Shown here: positions 23,262 through 31,010 of the stretch, one piece after another | Layout of the letters: each line of letters starts with the position of its first letter | Position numbering within the stretch: position 1 is the first letter of the stretch | DNA from: Pseudoflavonifractor capillosus | GTDB lineage: Bacteria; Bacillota; Clostridia; Oscillospirales; Oscillospiraceae | Direction: 5' to 3' | Assembly: GCF_016902575.1 (NCBI RefSeq) | Contig: NZ_JACSNZ010000016.1 | Location: 1 to 40,420 of the forward strand | Length of the DNA stretch: 40,420 nt | Notes under the pieces: generated by a model | Told to the model about the DNA's origin: nothing | The model's database searches: none | The model's input: the letters and a program-made list of their open reading frames with translations, nothing else | Position numbers and translations under genes: made by a program

Positions 23262-24389
23262 TCAATTCACTCCGCTCTCGGGCGGCCGCTGGATGTCTCC
23301 CCGGTACCAGCCTGTCACTCCGTCCTTTTTCACCAGATAGCCCAAGCTGCACTGGGCCACCAGGGCCAGCCGCTCCCCGGGCTTGACAGGCAGCTCATAG
23401 TCGGTGGCGTCCTCGGTGTGGGTGAGCCCGTCACTCTGGCGGGTGTAGAGATAGTCCCGCAAAATCCACATCTCCCGCCCGGTGGAGCTGTGACGACACA
23501 GGCACACATCCTCCTGTTCCTCCAGCACCTCCACCACGCTGTCGCTCCAGCGGATGTTGAAGGAGTCCTGGGAGGGCCACTGCTCCTCCAAGGCAGTGAC
23601 CACCGGCAGTCCGTCATAGGCCACATAGTCCATGTCATCCCGGTTCACATCCGGGATGATGAGGGCGTTGAGCTGCCCATCCACCTTGAGCACACATCCC
23701 CCGTCAATGGAGACAATGTGCTGATCTTCCTTGCGCCAAGGGCGGGCCACCGGCATATCGGTACGATAGAGGGTCACCGGCCAGTGGCCCACCACCACCC
23801 AGCGGGAGAAGCGGCGGTTTTGGCCCACGAAGTTGTCGTTTTTCATGCAGCCGTAGGCGGGCAGGGACTCCAAGTCCTCCTCCCGGTCAATGCCGCCGTG
23901 GACGAAAATGTACCGCCCTGCTTGTAGGATGTGGGCCATGGAGCGCAAATATGCCACCTCCCGGGGCATTTGTTCCAGGATGGCCTGGCGCAGCTGGGGC
24001 AGATCCTCCGGTCCCCTGGGATGCAGCCCCAGCTCCGCCCCCATCTGGAGAATGAGGGAGCGGCGGTCCCAGGTGCGAAATACCGGCCACAAAGCCTCGT
24101 CAATGCCGGGCCGTCCCTCCAAAAAAATCACATCCAGGTGGTCACAGTTGCCGCACAGGGGGTATACGGTGTGGGTCTGGCTCAAGTGCATCAAATGACG
24201 CAGCAGGTTCAGGCTCTCCTCCCCCTTTTCAAAAAGGTCTCCCACCAAAATCAGCACATCCCGGGTGGAAAACTTGGCTTTTTCCAGCACACCCCGAAAA
24301 AAAGGCAGGTTTCCGTGGATGTCACTGATGGCCAGCACCCTTCTGCCCGGGGCGATGTGGGGTCGTATCACTTTGGCTGTGGAACTCAT
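23262..24389 (-). CDS. Metallophosphoesterase of the calcineurin superfamily
   Basis: This encodes 375 residues. The metal-binding motifs are in order: SDIHGN (Asp23, His25), GDLFEKG (Asp51), GNCDH (Asn81, His84), FVHGGID near 162 and VVGHWP near 195. This is the PP2A-like serine/threonine phosphatase layout, possibly acting on proteins or on nucleotide substrates such as dinucleoside tetraphosphates. The last 60 residues (GERLALVAQCSLGYLVKKDG then GWYRGDI) look like an SH3-type domain. No signal peptide, so cytoplasmic. The ATG at 24389 follows GGAAGG at good distance; a GTG at 24398 abuts that site. Possible promoter boxes TTTGCG and TATGAT (24428-24457). Confidence 0.82.
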   Translation of the reverse strand: MSSTAKVIRPHIAPGRRVLAISDIHGNLPFFRGVLEKAKFSTRDVLILVGDLFEKGEESLNLLRHLMHLSQTHTVYPLCGNCDHLDVIFLEGRPGIDEALWPVFRTWDRRSLILQMGAELGLHPRGPEDLPQLRQAILEQMPREVAYLRSMAHILQAGRYIFVHGGIDREEDLESLPAYGCMKNDNFVGQNRRFSRWVVVGHWPVTLYRTDMPVARPWRKEDQHIVSIDGGCVLKVDGQLNALIIPDVNRDDMDYVAYDGLPVVTALEEQWPSQDSFNIRWSDSVVEVLEEQEDVCLCRHSSTGREMWILRDYLYTRQSDGLTHTEDATDYELPVKPGERLALVAQCSLGYLVKKDGVTGWYRGDIQRPPESGVN

Positions 24390-24487
24390 GGGACTCACCC
24401 TTCCGTGTTTGTTGGCTGTTCTCCCCTATCATACCACGTCCGCCGGGCGGGCGCAAAGCGAAGGGGGAGGATTTTGCGAAAATCCTG

Positions 24488-24516
24488 TTTACTTTACCGC
24501 TTCAATGTGTTAGGAT
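24488..24516 (+). promoter_or_regulatory. Possible promoter of the TrpR-like gene
   Basis: TTTACT (24488-24493) and TAGGAT (24511-24516) are 17 bases apart, 38 bases upstream of the start codon. Both boxes are moderate matches. Confidence 0.4.
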
Positions 24517-24554
24517 GATTTTACAATCATTCACCAAGACGCAAGGAGGAGCCT

Positions 24555-24851
24555 ATGCCCAAAGTAGCGAGCAAGGAGCGCAGTATGGCGCTGTACGAGA
24601 GCATTTTACAGCTGGAGAGTGTGGAGGAGTGCTGTGCCTTCTTCGACGATCTGTGTACCGTGGGAGAGCTGCGGGCCATGGAGCAGCGGTATGATGTGGC
24701 CCGTCTGCTGGACCAGGGGCTGGTATACACCGAGATTTTGGAGAAGACCGGGGCCAGCTCCGCCACCATCAGCCGGGTCAACCGGATCTTCTCCTTTGGC
24801 ACCGGCGGCATGCACCGGATGATCCAACGGCAGAAAGAAAAACAGGCATAA
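24555..24851 (+). CDS. YerC/YecD-type TrpR-related DNA-binding protein
   Basis: A 98-residue all-helical protein of the Trp repressor superfamily. It holds FFDDLCTVGELRAMEQRYDV (30-48) and the helix-turn-helix YTEILEKTGASSATISRVNR (58-77), the pattern of YerC of Bacillus, where it is found in most Firmicutes. The effector and target genes are not known; a tryptophan link is not shown. AGGAGG precedes the ATG. It stands alone between the divergent metallophosphoesterase gene and the convergent purL. Confidence 0.88.
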   Translation: MPKVASKERSMALYESILQLESVEECCAFFDDLCTVGELRAMEQRYDVARLLDQGLVYTEILEKTGASSATISRVNRIFSFGTGGMHRMIQRQKEKQA

Positions 24852-24853
24852 CG

Positions 24854-24883
24854 GATCCCCCGGACCACGAGGTCCGGGGGATC
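24854..24883 (+). terminator. Terminator hairpin of the TrpR-like gene
   Basis: A 13-pair GC-rich stem (24854-24866 with 24871-24883, ACGA loop) begins two bases after the stop codon. The T tract is weak (GTTGCC). Confidence 0.7.
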
Positions 24884-24898
24884 GTTGCCTGAACAGGA

Positions 24899-24929
24899 AA
24901 GCCCCCCAGGCCTTTGGCCTGGGGGGCTT
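24899..24929 (-). terminator. Terminator hairpin of purL
   Basis: A 14-pair stem (24899-24912 with 24916-24929) with a three-base loop lies 12 bases after the purL stop; TTT follows on the minus strand. It is convergent with the TrpR-like gene terminator. Confidence 0.75.
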
Positions 24930-24941
24930 GTGTTGTGCTGC

Positions 24942-27900
24942 TTATTTGAAGTACAGCGCGCCGGACTCAAAGATGGGCTGCATCTTGTCCCCCACGATGT
25001 TCACACCCACATGGGGCCCCCGCCGCTCGGAGTGGCCCATCTTGCCGAACACCCGGCCATCGGGGGAGAAAATACCCTCAATGGCGCACACGGAGCCGTT
25101 GGGGTTGCCCACCATATCCATGGTGGGAGCTCCGGTGATGGGATTGACGTACTGGGTTGCCACCTGGCCGTTGGCAATGAGCTCACGCACCACGTTCTCG
25201 GGAGCCACAAAGCGGCCCTCGCCGTGGGAGATGGCGATGGAATGCAGGTCGCCCACCTGGGACTTGAGCATCCAAGGAGACTGCACCGAGGCCACCCGGG
25301 TGGTGACGTAGCGGCTCTGGTGACGGCCGATGGTGTTGTAGGTCAGGGTGGGGCAGGTGTCGTCCATGTCCCGAATCTCGCCGTAAGGCACCAGGCCCAG
25401 CTTGATGAGGGCCTGGAAGCCATTGCAGATGCCCAGCATCAGGCCGTCCCGGTTTTTCAGCAGGTCATGCACCGCATCGGTGAGCCGGGGGTTGCGGAAG
25501 AAGGAGCAGATGAACTTGGCAGAGCCGTCCGGCTCGTCGCCGCCGGAGAAGCCGCCGGGGACAAAGATGATCTGGCTTCTGGCAATGGCCTGCTCCAGCT
25601 CCAGGGCGGACTGCTGAAGATCCTCGGCGGTGAGGTTGCGCACCACCACGATCTCGGTGTCCATGCCCGCCCGCTGGCAGGCCCGGGCAGAGTCAAACTC
25701 GCAGTTGGTGCCGGGGAACACGGGGATCACCACCCGGGGCTTGGCAATGGAGCCAGAGAACACGGCGGGAGAACGTCTCTCGCAGGAGATAGCCTCCACG
25801 TCGCCGGACAGGCCAGCGTCGGTGGGGTACACAGGCTCCAGCACACGATCATTGAGCTTCAGCAGCTCGTCAATGGTGGCAGAGTCATCCCCGATGGTGA
25901 TGGCACCGGAGTCGTTGGTGTAGCCCAGCAGGACCCCGCCCTCCACTGCCTCGGTGCACTCGGCAATCACCATGCCGGGGCAGGGAGCGTACCAGGGGGC
26001 GTTGACACCGCTCTCAGCAGCAAAGCCCACGCCGTTGCCCAGGGCCATTTTCATCACGCCCTCGGCCACGCCGTTCTCCACCGCCCAAGCAGCGGCCACC
26101 TTTCCGGACTGGCACAGGGCGTGGAACTGCTGGAAGGCATTGCGGTGTGCCTCATAGTCGGTAAGCTCCGCCCCGCCGAAGAGGTACACGGGGTGACCTG
26201 CGGCCTTGAACTCCTGGGTGACCACCTCGCCTGCCTTCACGGGGGCAATGGCGAAGGAAATGAGGGTGGGGGGCACGTCCATCTCCATAAAGGAGCCGGA
26301 CATGGAGTCCTTGCCGCCGATGGCGGCACACTCCAGACCCAGCTGGGCATCCAGAGCACCCAGCAGCGCCTGGAAAGGCTTGCCCCAGCGCTTGGCCTCG
26401 TCCCGCAGCTTCTCAAAGAACTCCTGGAAGGTGAGATAAGCCTTTTTATAGTCCGCACCAGCGGCCACGATCTTGGCCATAGAGGTAATGACGCTGGCCT
26501 GAGCGCCCCGGTAGGGGTCAGCGCTCATCCAGTCGGGGTCAAAGCCCCAGGCCATCAGGCTGGCCTGGTCGGTCTCCTGGCCCGGCTCCACAGGGAACAG
26601 GGCCGCCATAGCCTGGGCGGGGGTGCGCTGACTTCTGCCGCCGAAGGGCATAAGTACGCTGCCAGCCCCGATGGAGCCGTCAAACCGCTCGGTGAGGCCA
26701 CGACGGGAGGCGCTTTTCAGGCTCCCGGCCATGTCCCGCAGGTTGGACACGCCGCCCACGGGCTTCACAGTGCCCTGGGGCACCTCCACCTGGGCATGCT
26801 TCACAGCGCCGTTGGTGTTCAAAAAGGCACGGCTCAGGTTGGCAATGGTCTGGCCCTTCCAGGTCATGACCATGCGGGGGCTCTCGGTGACCACAGCCAC
26901 CTGATAGGCCTCCAGGTTTTCGCTGTGAGCAGCGGCCATGAAGGCCTCGGCGTCCTCGGGAGACACCACCACGGCCATACGCTCCTGGCTCTCGCTGATG
27001 GCCAGCTCGGTGCCGTCCAGGCCGTCATACTTCTTGCGCACAGCGTCCAGGTCGATGGTCAAGCCGTCGGCCAGCTCGCCAATGGCCACGGACACGCCGC
27101 CGGCGCCGAAGTCGTTGCACCGCTTGATGAGACGGGTCACGTCGCCCCGGCGGAACAGACGCTGAATCTTGCGCTCCTCTGGGGCGTTGCCCTTCTGCAC
27201 CTCACTGGCCATGGTGGACAGAGAGGTCATGTTGTGGCTCTTGGAGGAGCCGGTGGCGCCGCCGATGCCGTCCCGTCCGGTGCGGCCACCCAGCAGGATC
27301 ACCACGTCGCCGGGGGCGGGCACCTCCCGCCGCACATGGTCGGCAGGGGCAGCGCCCACCACAGCCCCGCACTCCATGCGCTTGGCGATGTAGCCGGGGT
27401 GGTAGACCTCCGCCACGTGGCCGGTGGCCAGGCCGATCTGGTTGCCGTAGGAGGAGTAGCCAGCGGCAGCGGTCTGGGCGATTTTGCGCTGGGGCAGCTT
27501 GCCGGGGATGGTCTGGTCAAAGGGCACAGTGGGGTCGCCGCCGCCGGTGACACGCATGGCCTGGTGGACATATACACGCCCCGACAAGGGGTCACGGATG
27601 CACCCGCCGATGCAGGTGGCGGCACCGCCGAAGGGCTCGATCTCAGTGGGGTGGTTGTGGGTCTCGTTTTTGAACATCAGCAGCCAGTCCTGCTCCTTAC
27701 CGTCCACCTGGGCGGGGACGTGGATGGAGCAGGCGTTGATCTCCTCGCTCTCGTCCAGCTCGGGGAGCAGACCACGCTTTTTCAGGGTCTTGGCACCGAT
27801 GGTGGCCAGGTCCATGAGGGTCTGGGGCCGCTTGGCGGCCTTTTCCTCTCCGTACACCTCCACACGGGCATCCAAATACCGCTGATAGGCGGCCTTCACG

Positions 27901-28640
27901 TCCTCCCGCTGGACGCTGATGCTGTCCAGATGGGTGGAGAAGGTGGTGTGGCGGCAGTGGTCGGACCAGTAGGTGTCCACCACCCGCACCTCGGTGAGGG
28001 TGGGGTCCCGCTTCTCCTCGTCCCGGAAGTAGCCCTGGAGGAAGGTGAGGTCCGCCAGATCCATGGCCAGGCCATACTGGGCCAGCAGCCCCTCCAGCCC
28101 AGCCTTGTCCATCTGGGTGAAGCCGTGGAGCACTGGCACTGCCTCGGGCACAGGGTACTGGCTCTGGAGGGTCTCCGGCTTGTCCAGAGAAGCCTCACGG
28201 CTCTCCACGGGGTTGATGAGATGGTGGCGGATCTTGTCCAGCTGCTCTGCCGTGAGCGCCCCCTCCAGCACATACACGGTGGCACAGCGCACTGTGGGGC
28301 GCTCACCGCCGGTCATCATCTGGATGCACTGGGCGCAGGAGTCCGCCCGCTGGTCATACTGACCGGGCAGGGCCTCCACAGCCACAATGGTGTGCGCCCC
28401 CTGGGGCAGCTGAGGCATCTCCTCGTCCCAGATGCCGTCCACCTGAGGCTCGGAGAGGATGGTGGTGCGGGCTGCGTCATAGACGCTGCGCTCCACACCC
28501 TCCACGTCGTAGCGGCGGATCACCCGCACCCCGGTGAGGGTATCCACACCCAGAGGGCCTTTCAGCTCTCCCAACAGGTGCCCTGCCTCCACGTCAAAGC
28601 CGGGCTTTTTTTCCACAAAGCAGCGAAATACCATGCTCAT
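24942..28640 (-). CDS. purL: Phosphoribosylformylglycinamidine synthase, single chain
   Basis: This is the fourth step of purine synthesis, FGAR plus glutamine and ATP to FGAM. It has 1232 residues: the large form that unites PurS-like, PurL and PurQ parts. The catalytic halves contain DTYWSDHCRHTTFST near the start of the first AIRS-like domain and ETHNHPTEIEPFGGAATCIG. The glutaminase domain occupies roughly the last 270 residues (VVIPVFPGTNCEFDSARACQ), with nucleophile Cys about 1072 in GICNGFQ. The ATG at 28640 is favoured by GGGAGAG seven bases upstream, over a GTG at 28646 and an ATG at 28634. Other pur genes are not nearby; it is last in the probable secA-pgeF operon. No PurR box or purine riboswitch is seen. 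Confidence 0.97.
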   Translation of the reverse strand: MSMVFRCFVEKKPGFDVEAGHLLGELKGPLGVDTLTGVRVIRRYDVEGVERSVYDAARTTILSEPQVDGIWDEEMPQLPQGAHTIVAVEALPGQYDQRADSCAQCIQMMTGGERPTVRCATVYVLEGALTAEQLDKIRHHLINPVESREASLDKPETLQSQYPVPEAVPVLHGFTQMDKAGLEGLLAQYGLAMDLADLTFLQGYFRDEEKRDPTLTEVRVVDTYWSDHCRHTTFSTHLDSISVQREDVKAAYQRYLDARVEVYGEEKAAKRPQTLMDLATIGAKTLKKRGLLPELDESEEINACSIHVPAQVDGKEQDWLLMFKNETHNHPTEIEPFGGAATCIGGCIRDPLSGRVYVHQAMRVTGGGDPTVPFDQTIPGKLPQRKIAQTAAAGYSSYGNQIGLATGHVAEVYHPGYIAKRMECGAVVGAAPADHVRREVPAPGDVVILLGGRTGRDGIGGATGSSKSHNMTSLSTMASEVQKGNAPEERKIQRLFRRGDVTRLIKRCNDFGAGGVSVAIGELADGLTIDLDAVRKKYDGLDGTELAISESQERMAVVVSPEDAEAFMAAAHSENLEAYQVAVVTESPRMVMTWKGQTIANLSRAFLNTNGAVKHAQVEVPQGTVKPVGGVSNLRDMAGSLKSASRRGLTERFDGSIGAGSVLMPFGGRSQRTPAQAMAALFPVEPGQETDQASLMAWGFDPDWMSADPYRGAQASVITSMAKIVAAGADYKKAYLTFQEFFEKLRDEAKRWGKPFQALLGALDAQLGLECAAIGGKDSMSGSFMEMDVPPTLISFAIAPVKAGEVVTQEFKAAGHPVYLFGGAELTDYEAHRNAFQQFHALCQSGKVAAAWAVENGVAEGVMKMALGNGVGFAAESGVNAPWYAPCPGMVIAECTEAVEGGVLLGYTNDSGAITIGDDSATIDELLKLNDRVLEPVYPTDAGLSGDVEAISCERRSPAVFSGSIAKPRVVIPVFPGTNCEFDSARACQRAGMDTEIVVVRNLTAEDLQQSALELEQAIARSQIIFVPGGFSGGDEPDGSAKFICSFFRNPRLTDAVHDLLKNRDGLMLGICNGFQALIKLGLVPYGEIRDMDDTCPTLTYNTIGRHQSRYVTTRVASVQSPWMLKSQVGDLHSIAISHGEGRFVAPENVVRELIANGQVATQYVNPITGAPTMDMVGNPNGSVCAIEGIFSPDGRVFGKMGHSERRGPHVGVNIVGDKMQPIFESGALYFK

Positions 28641-28679
28641 TGCCACACTCTCCCTTATTTGTCTTTCTATGGGGGCAGA

Positions 28680-30158
28680 TCAGCTGTCCCCTTGAACTGC
28701 TGATTGTTTATCTTCCACAGACGACCAAATCGTCCATTCAGCCACATTGGCATAGGGGTTTGCCTGGGTGGGCGACACCCCCGTCACCAGACCCCACCGC
28801 ACCAGCAGGGAGCCCTTCAAAAAACAGATGGGCGCCAGCGGCGCCTTCTGGGCAAAGCCCGTCAGGTATGCCTCCAGCTCCACCTGACCCCCGGTCTTTC
28901 GCCAGGCGTCCAGCAGGGTCTGCACCTCCCCCTGGGCGCCCCCGTAGGCCAAAGACCCGGTGAGCAGCGGTGTGAGGTCGAAGTCAGAGGTCAGCTGCAC
29001 CTGGCCCAGGTACAAATCGAAGCGGCCCCGCTCCAGGGCGGACACATAGTCCTCCCAGGCCAGCTCCTCCACCGTCACGGTGAAGCCCGCCCCCTCCAGC
29101 TGCACGGCGATCTGCCGTGCCACCTGCACCCGGGCGGTGTTATCGTTGTTCACCACCAGCTTCAGGGTGGCCCCAGAGGACGTACCCGCCTCCACCTCCA
29201 CCTGGGGCAGTTCCCCCCACACAGGGGAGATGGGCCAGGCGGCAGGGTCTCCGTGGCCGGACAGCTGCACCTCCACCAAACTCTCCCGGTTCAGGGCAGC
29301 GGAAATGGCCCGGCGCACCCCTTCATCTCCACAAGCACCCCCCTGGGTGTGGAAGCCCAGGTAGAGCAGCTGGGTGGTGGGGTAGTCCCACACCTCACAG
29401 GTGCCGGAGTAGCCCAGGGCGCCGGGGGAGAAGAACTCGGTGCTGTCCATCCACACCTCCCCGCTGTCAAAGGCGGCCATACGCCCGTCGGGGGTGCTCA
29501 CCTCCACCAGGGGAATGTGATCCGCCGGCAGGCTGTCCGCCTGATCGCTGTTGGGATTGGGGGTCAGTGCCCCGTCCCCCAGCATATACGGCCCCGTGCC
29601 CAGGGGGTCTTGCCCCTCCCGCTCCGCCACCACCGGAATGTCCAATCGTGACGTAAAATAGGCGTTGGGGGCGGACAGAGTCACTTCTACGGTGTATTCC
29701 CCGGTCTGGCGCACCCCCCGCACGGCGGACAGGCGGCTTTGGTACCGGGGGCTGGTGCGGGCCAGCTCCAGAGAGGACACCACCTGGGCGGCGGTGAGGG
29801 GGGTGCCGTCGGAAAAGCGCACCCCCTGGGCCACCTCTATGGTCCAGGTCAGGCCGTCGGCACCGGCTGTGGCTCCGGTGGCCAGCCGGGGCTGGGGCTG
29901 AAAGCTGCCATCCAGCTCATAAAGGCCCTGGTACGCCAGCCCCCCCAGCTGTAAATTCACCCCGTTGGTGCCGGTGATGGGGTGGATGGACTGCTTGGGG
30001 TCCCAGGCCAGGGAAAACACTCCGGCCTGGATGGGCTGTGTGGTGGCGGTGGGAGCCACCGGCGAGGCGGACACCTGCTCCTGGGTGGAGCTTGCGCATC
30101 CGCTGAGCATCACCGCCCCGGCCAGAGCCAGGGCCAGCAGTCTGGGCTGTTTGCTCAT
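28680..30158 (-). CDS. Family 5 (oligopeptide-type) substrate-binding lipoprotein
   Basis: This encodes 492 residues. The signal ends in LSGC (Cys21), so it is lipid-anchored outside the cell. The family 5 pattern includes YQGLYELDGSFQPQPRLATG, then WTIEVAQGVRFSDGTPLTAA and VVSSLELAR, and later RAISAALNRESLVE, as in DppA/OppA. Substrate is unknown. No permease or ATPase genes accompany it, so it is an orphan that would need a partner elsewhere or have another role. The ATG at 30158 overlaps the pgeF stop codon (ATGA), which argues for coupled translation and against the longer frame to 30245. Confidence 0.88.
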   Translation of the reverse strand: MSKQPRLLALALAGAVMLSGCASSTQEQVSASPVAPTATTQPIQAGVFSLAWDPKQSIHPITGTNGVNLQLGGLAYQGLYELDGSFQPQPRLATGATAGADGLTWTIEVAQGVRFSDGTPLTAAQVVSSLELARTSPRYQSRLSAVRGVRQTGEYTVEVTLSAPNAYFTSRLDIPVVAEREGQDPLGTGPYMLGDGALTPNPNSDQADSLPADHIPLVEVSTPDGRMAAFDSGEVWMDSTEFFSPGALGYSGTCEVWDYPTTQLLYLGFHTQGGACGDEGVRRAISAALNRESLVEVQLSGHGDPAAWPISPVWGELPQVEVEAGTSSGATLKLVVNNDNTARVQVARQIAVQLEGAGFTVTVEELAWEDYVSALERGRFDLYLGQVQLTSDFDLTPLLTGSLAYGGAQGEVQTLLDAWRKTGGQVELEAYLTGFAQKAPLAPICFLKGSLLVRWGLVTGVSPTQANPYANVAEWTIWSSVEDKQSAVQGDS

Positions 30159-30967
30159 CGCAGCTGGATGGCAGCGGCCATGGAGCCTCGGTTGGTACCC
30201 ACACAGCGGTGGCTCCAAAAAAGCTTCTGGTGGCAGCTGGTACACTGGTCACAGATCCCGATATGCTCCGGCAGCAGCCCCGCCTTCTCCAGCCGCATCC
30301 GGTTGATCCCTTTTAAGTCCACCGAGTACTTGCCGTTCTCCTGGATGTGGAGATACTGGAGCACCGGGGTAGAAAAGGCGGCCATCATGGCGTTGGGCAC
30401 ATCTTCATGGGTCTCAAAACAGCATGCGCCGATGCCGGGGCCAATGGCGGCCAGAATGTCCTGGGGCTGGCAGCCGTAGACCTCCTCCATCTTACGCACC
30501 ACTGCCCCGGCCATGTCGGCGGCAGTGCCCCGCCACCCGGCGTGGGCAGCCCCCACCACCTGGCGCACGGGATCATAGTACAAAATAGGCAGACAGTCGG
30601 CGGAGAAGATCACCAGCGTCACCCCAGGCAGGTCGGTGACCAGCCCGTCGGCCTCATAGGACACCTTCTCATAGGGATCTTCCTTCACATCCGCCTGGGT
30701 AATGACCCGCACATGGCTGCCATGGACTTGGTTGGACATGGCCATGCGGTGGCCTTGTGCCCCCACAGCGGCGAGAAACCGACGGTAATTCTCCCGCACA
30801 TGGTCGGGGTCGTCCCCCCGGCTCACGCCCAAGTTCAAAGAGGCCCACATCCCCTGGGACACACCCCCCAGGCGGGTGGAGAAGCCGTGGGCGACCCCGC
30901 CCGCCTGCTCCATCTCCTCTGAGGCAAAAAAGGTCACACCTTCCTGCTGCTTCTGGACAATCGTCAT
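30155..30967 (-). CDS. pgeF: PgeF / YfiH-type purine nucleoside phosphorylase (laccase domain)
   Basis: This encodes 270 residues of the DUF152 family, first called polyphenol oxidase. Studied members have purine nucleoside phosphorylase and adenosine deaminase activity, and in E. coli the protein corrects wrong L-serine insertion in peptidoglycan. The zinc triad is His82 (NQVHG), Cys125 (SADCLPI) and His142 (HAGWRGT); GFSTRLGGVS and GPGIGACCFE are also conserved. In this operon, between secA and a binding lipoprotein, with purL further on, a purine-salvage role fits, but that is inference. The gap to secA is 43 bases with no terminator. Confidence 0.92.
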   Translation of the reverse strand: MTIVQKQQEGVTFFASEEMEQAGGVAHGFSTRLGGVSQGMWASLNLGVSRGDDPDHVRENYRRFLAAVGAQGHRMAMSNQVHGSHVRVITQADVKEDPYEKVSYEADGLVTDLPGVTLVIFSADCLPILYYDPVRQVVGAAHAGWRGTAADMAGAVVRKMEEVYGCQPQDILAAIGPGIGACCFETHEDVPNAMMAAFSTPVLQYLHIQENGKYSVDLKGINRMRLEKAGLLPEHIGICDQCTSCHQKLFWSHRCVGTNRGSMAAAIQLR

Positions 30968-31010
30968 GTTGGGTTTCCTCCCGATTTGTTGGTCAGTCCC
31001 TGCTGTTTGA

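Noticed and set aside
24885-28703. A 1272-codon open frame opposite purL
   Set aside because: It mirrors purL over its whole length. In GC-rich genes with biased third positions the opposite strand stays open by chance. Its His/Gly/Leu/Val-rich product has no domain, and purL is unmistakable.
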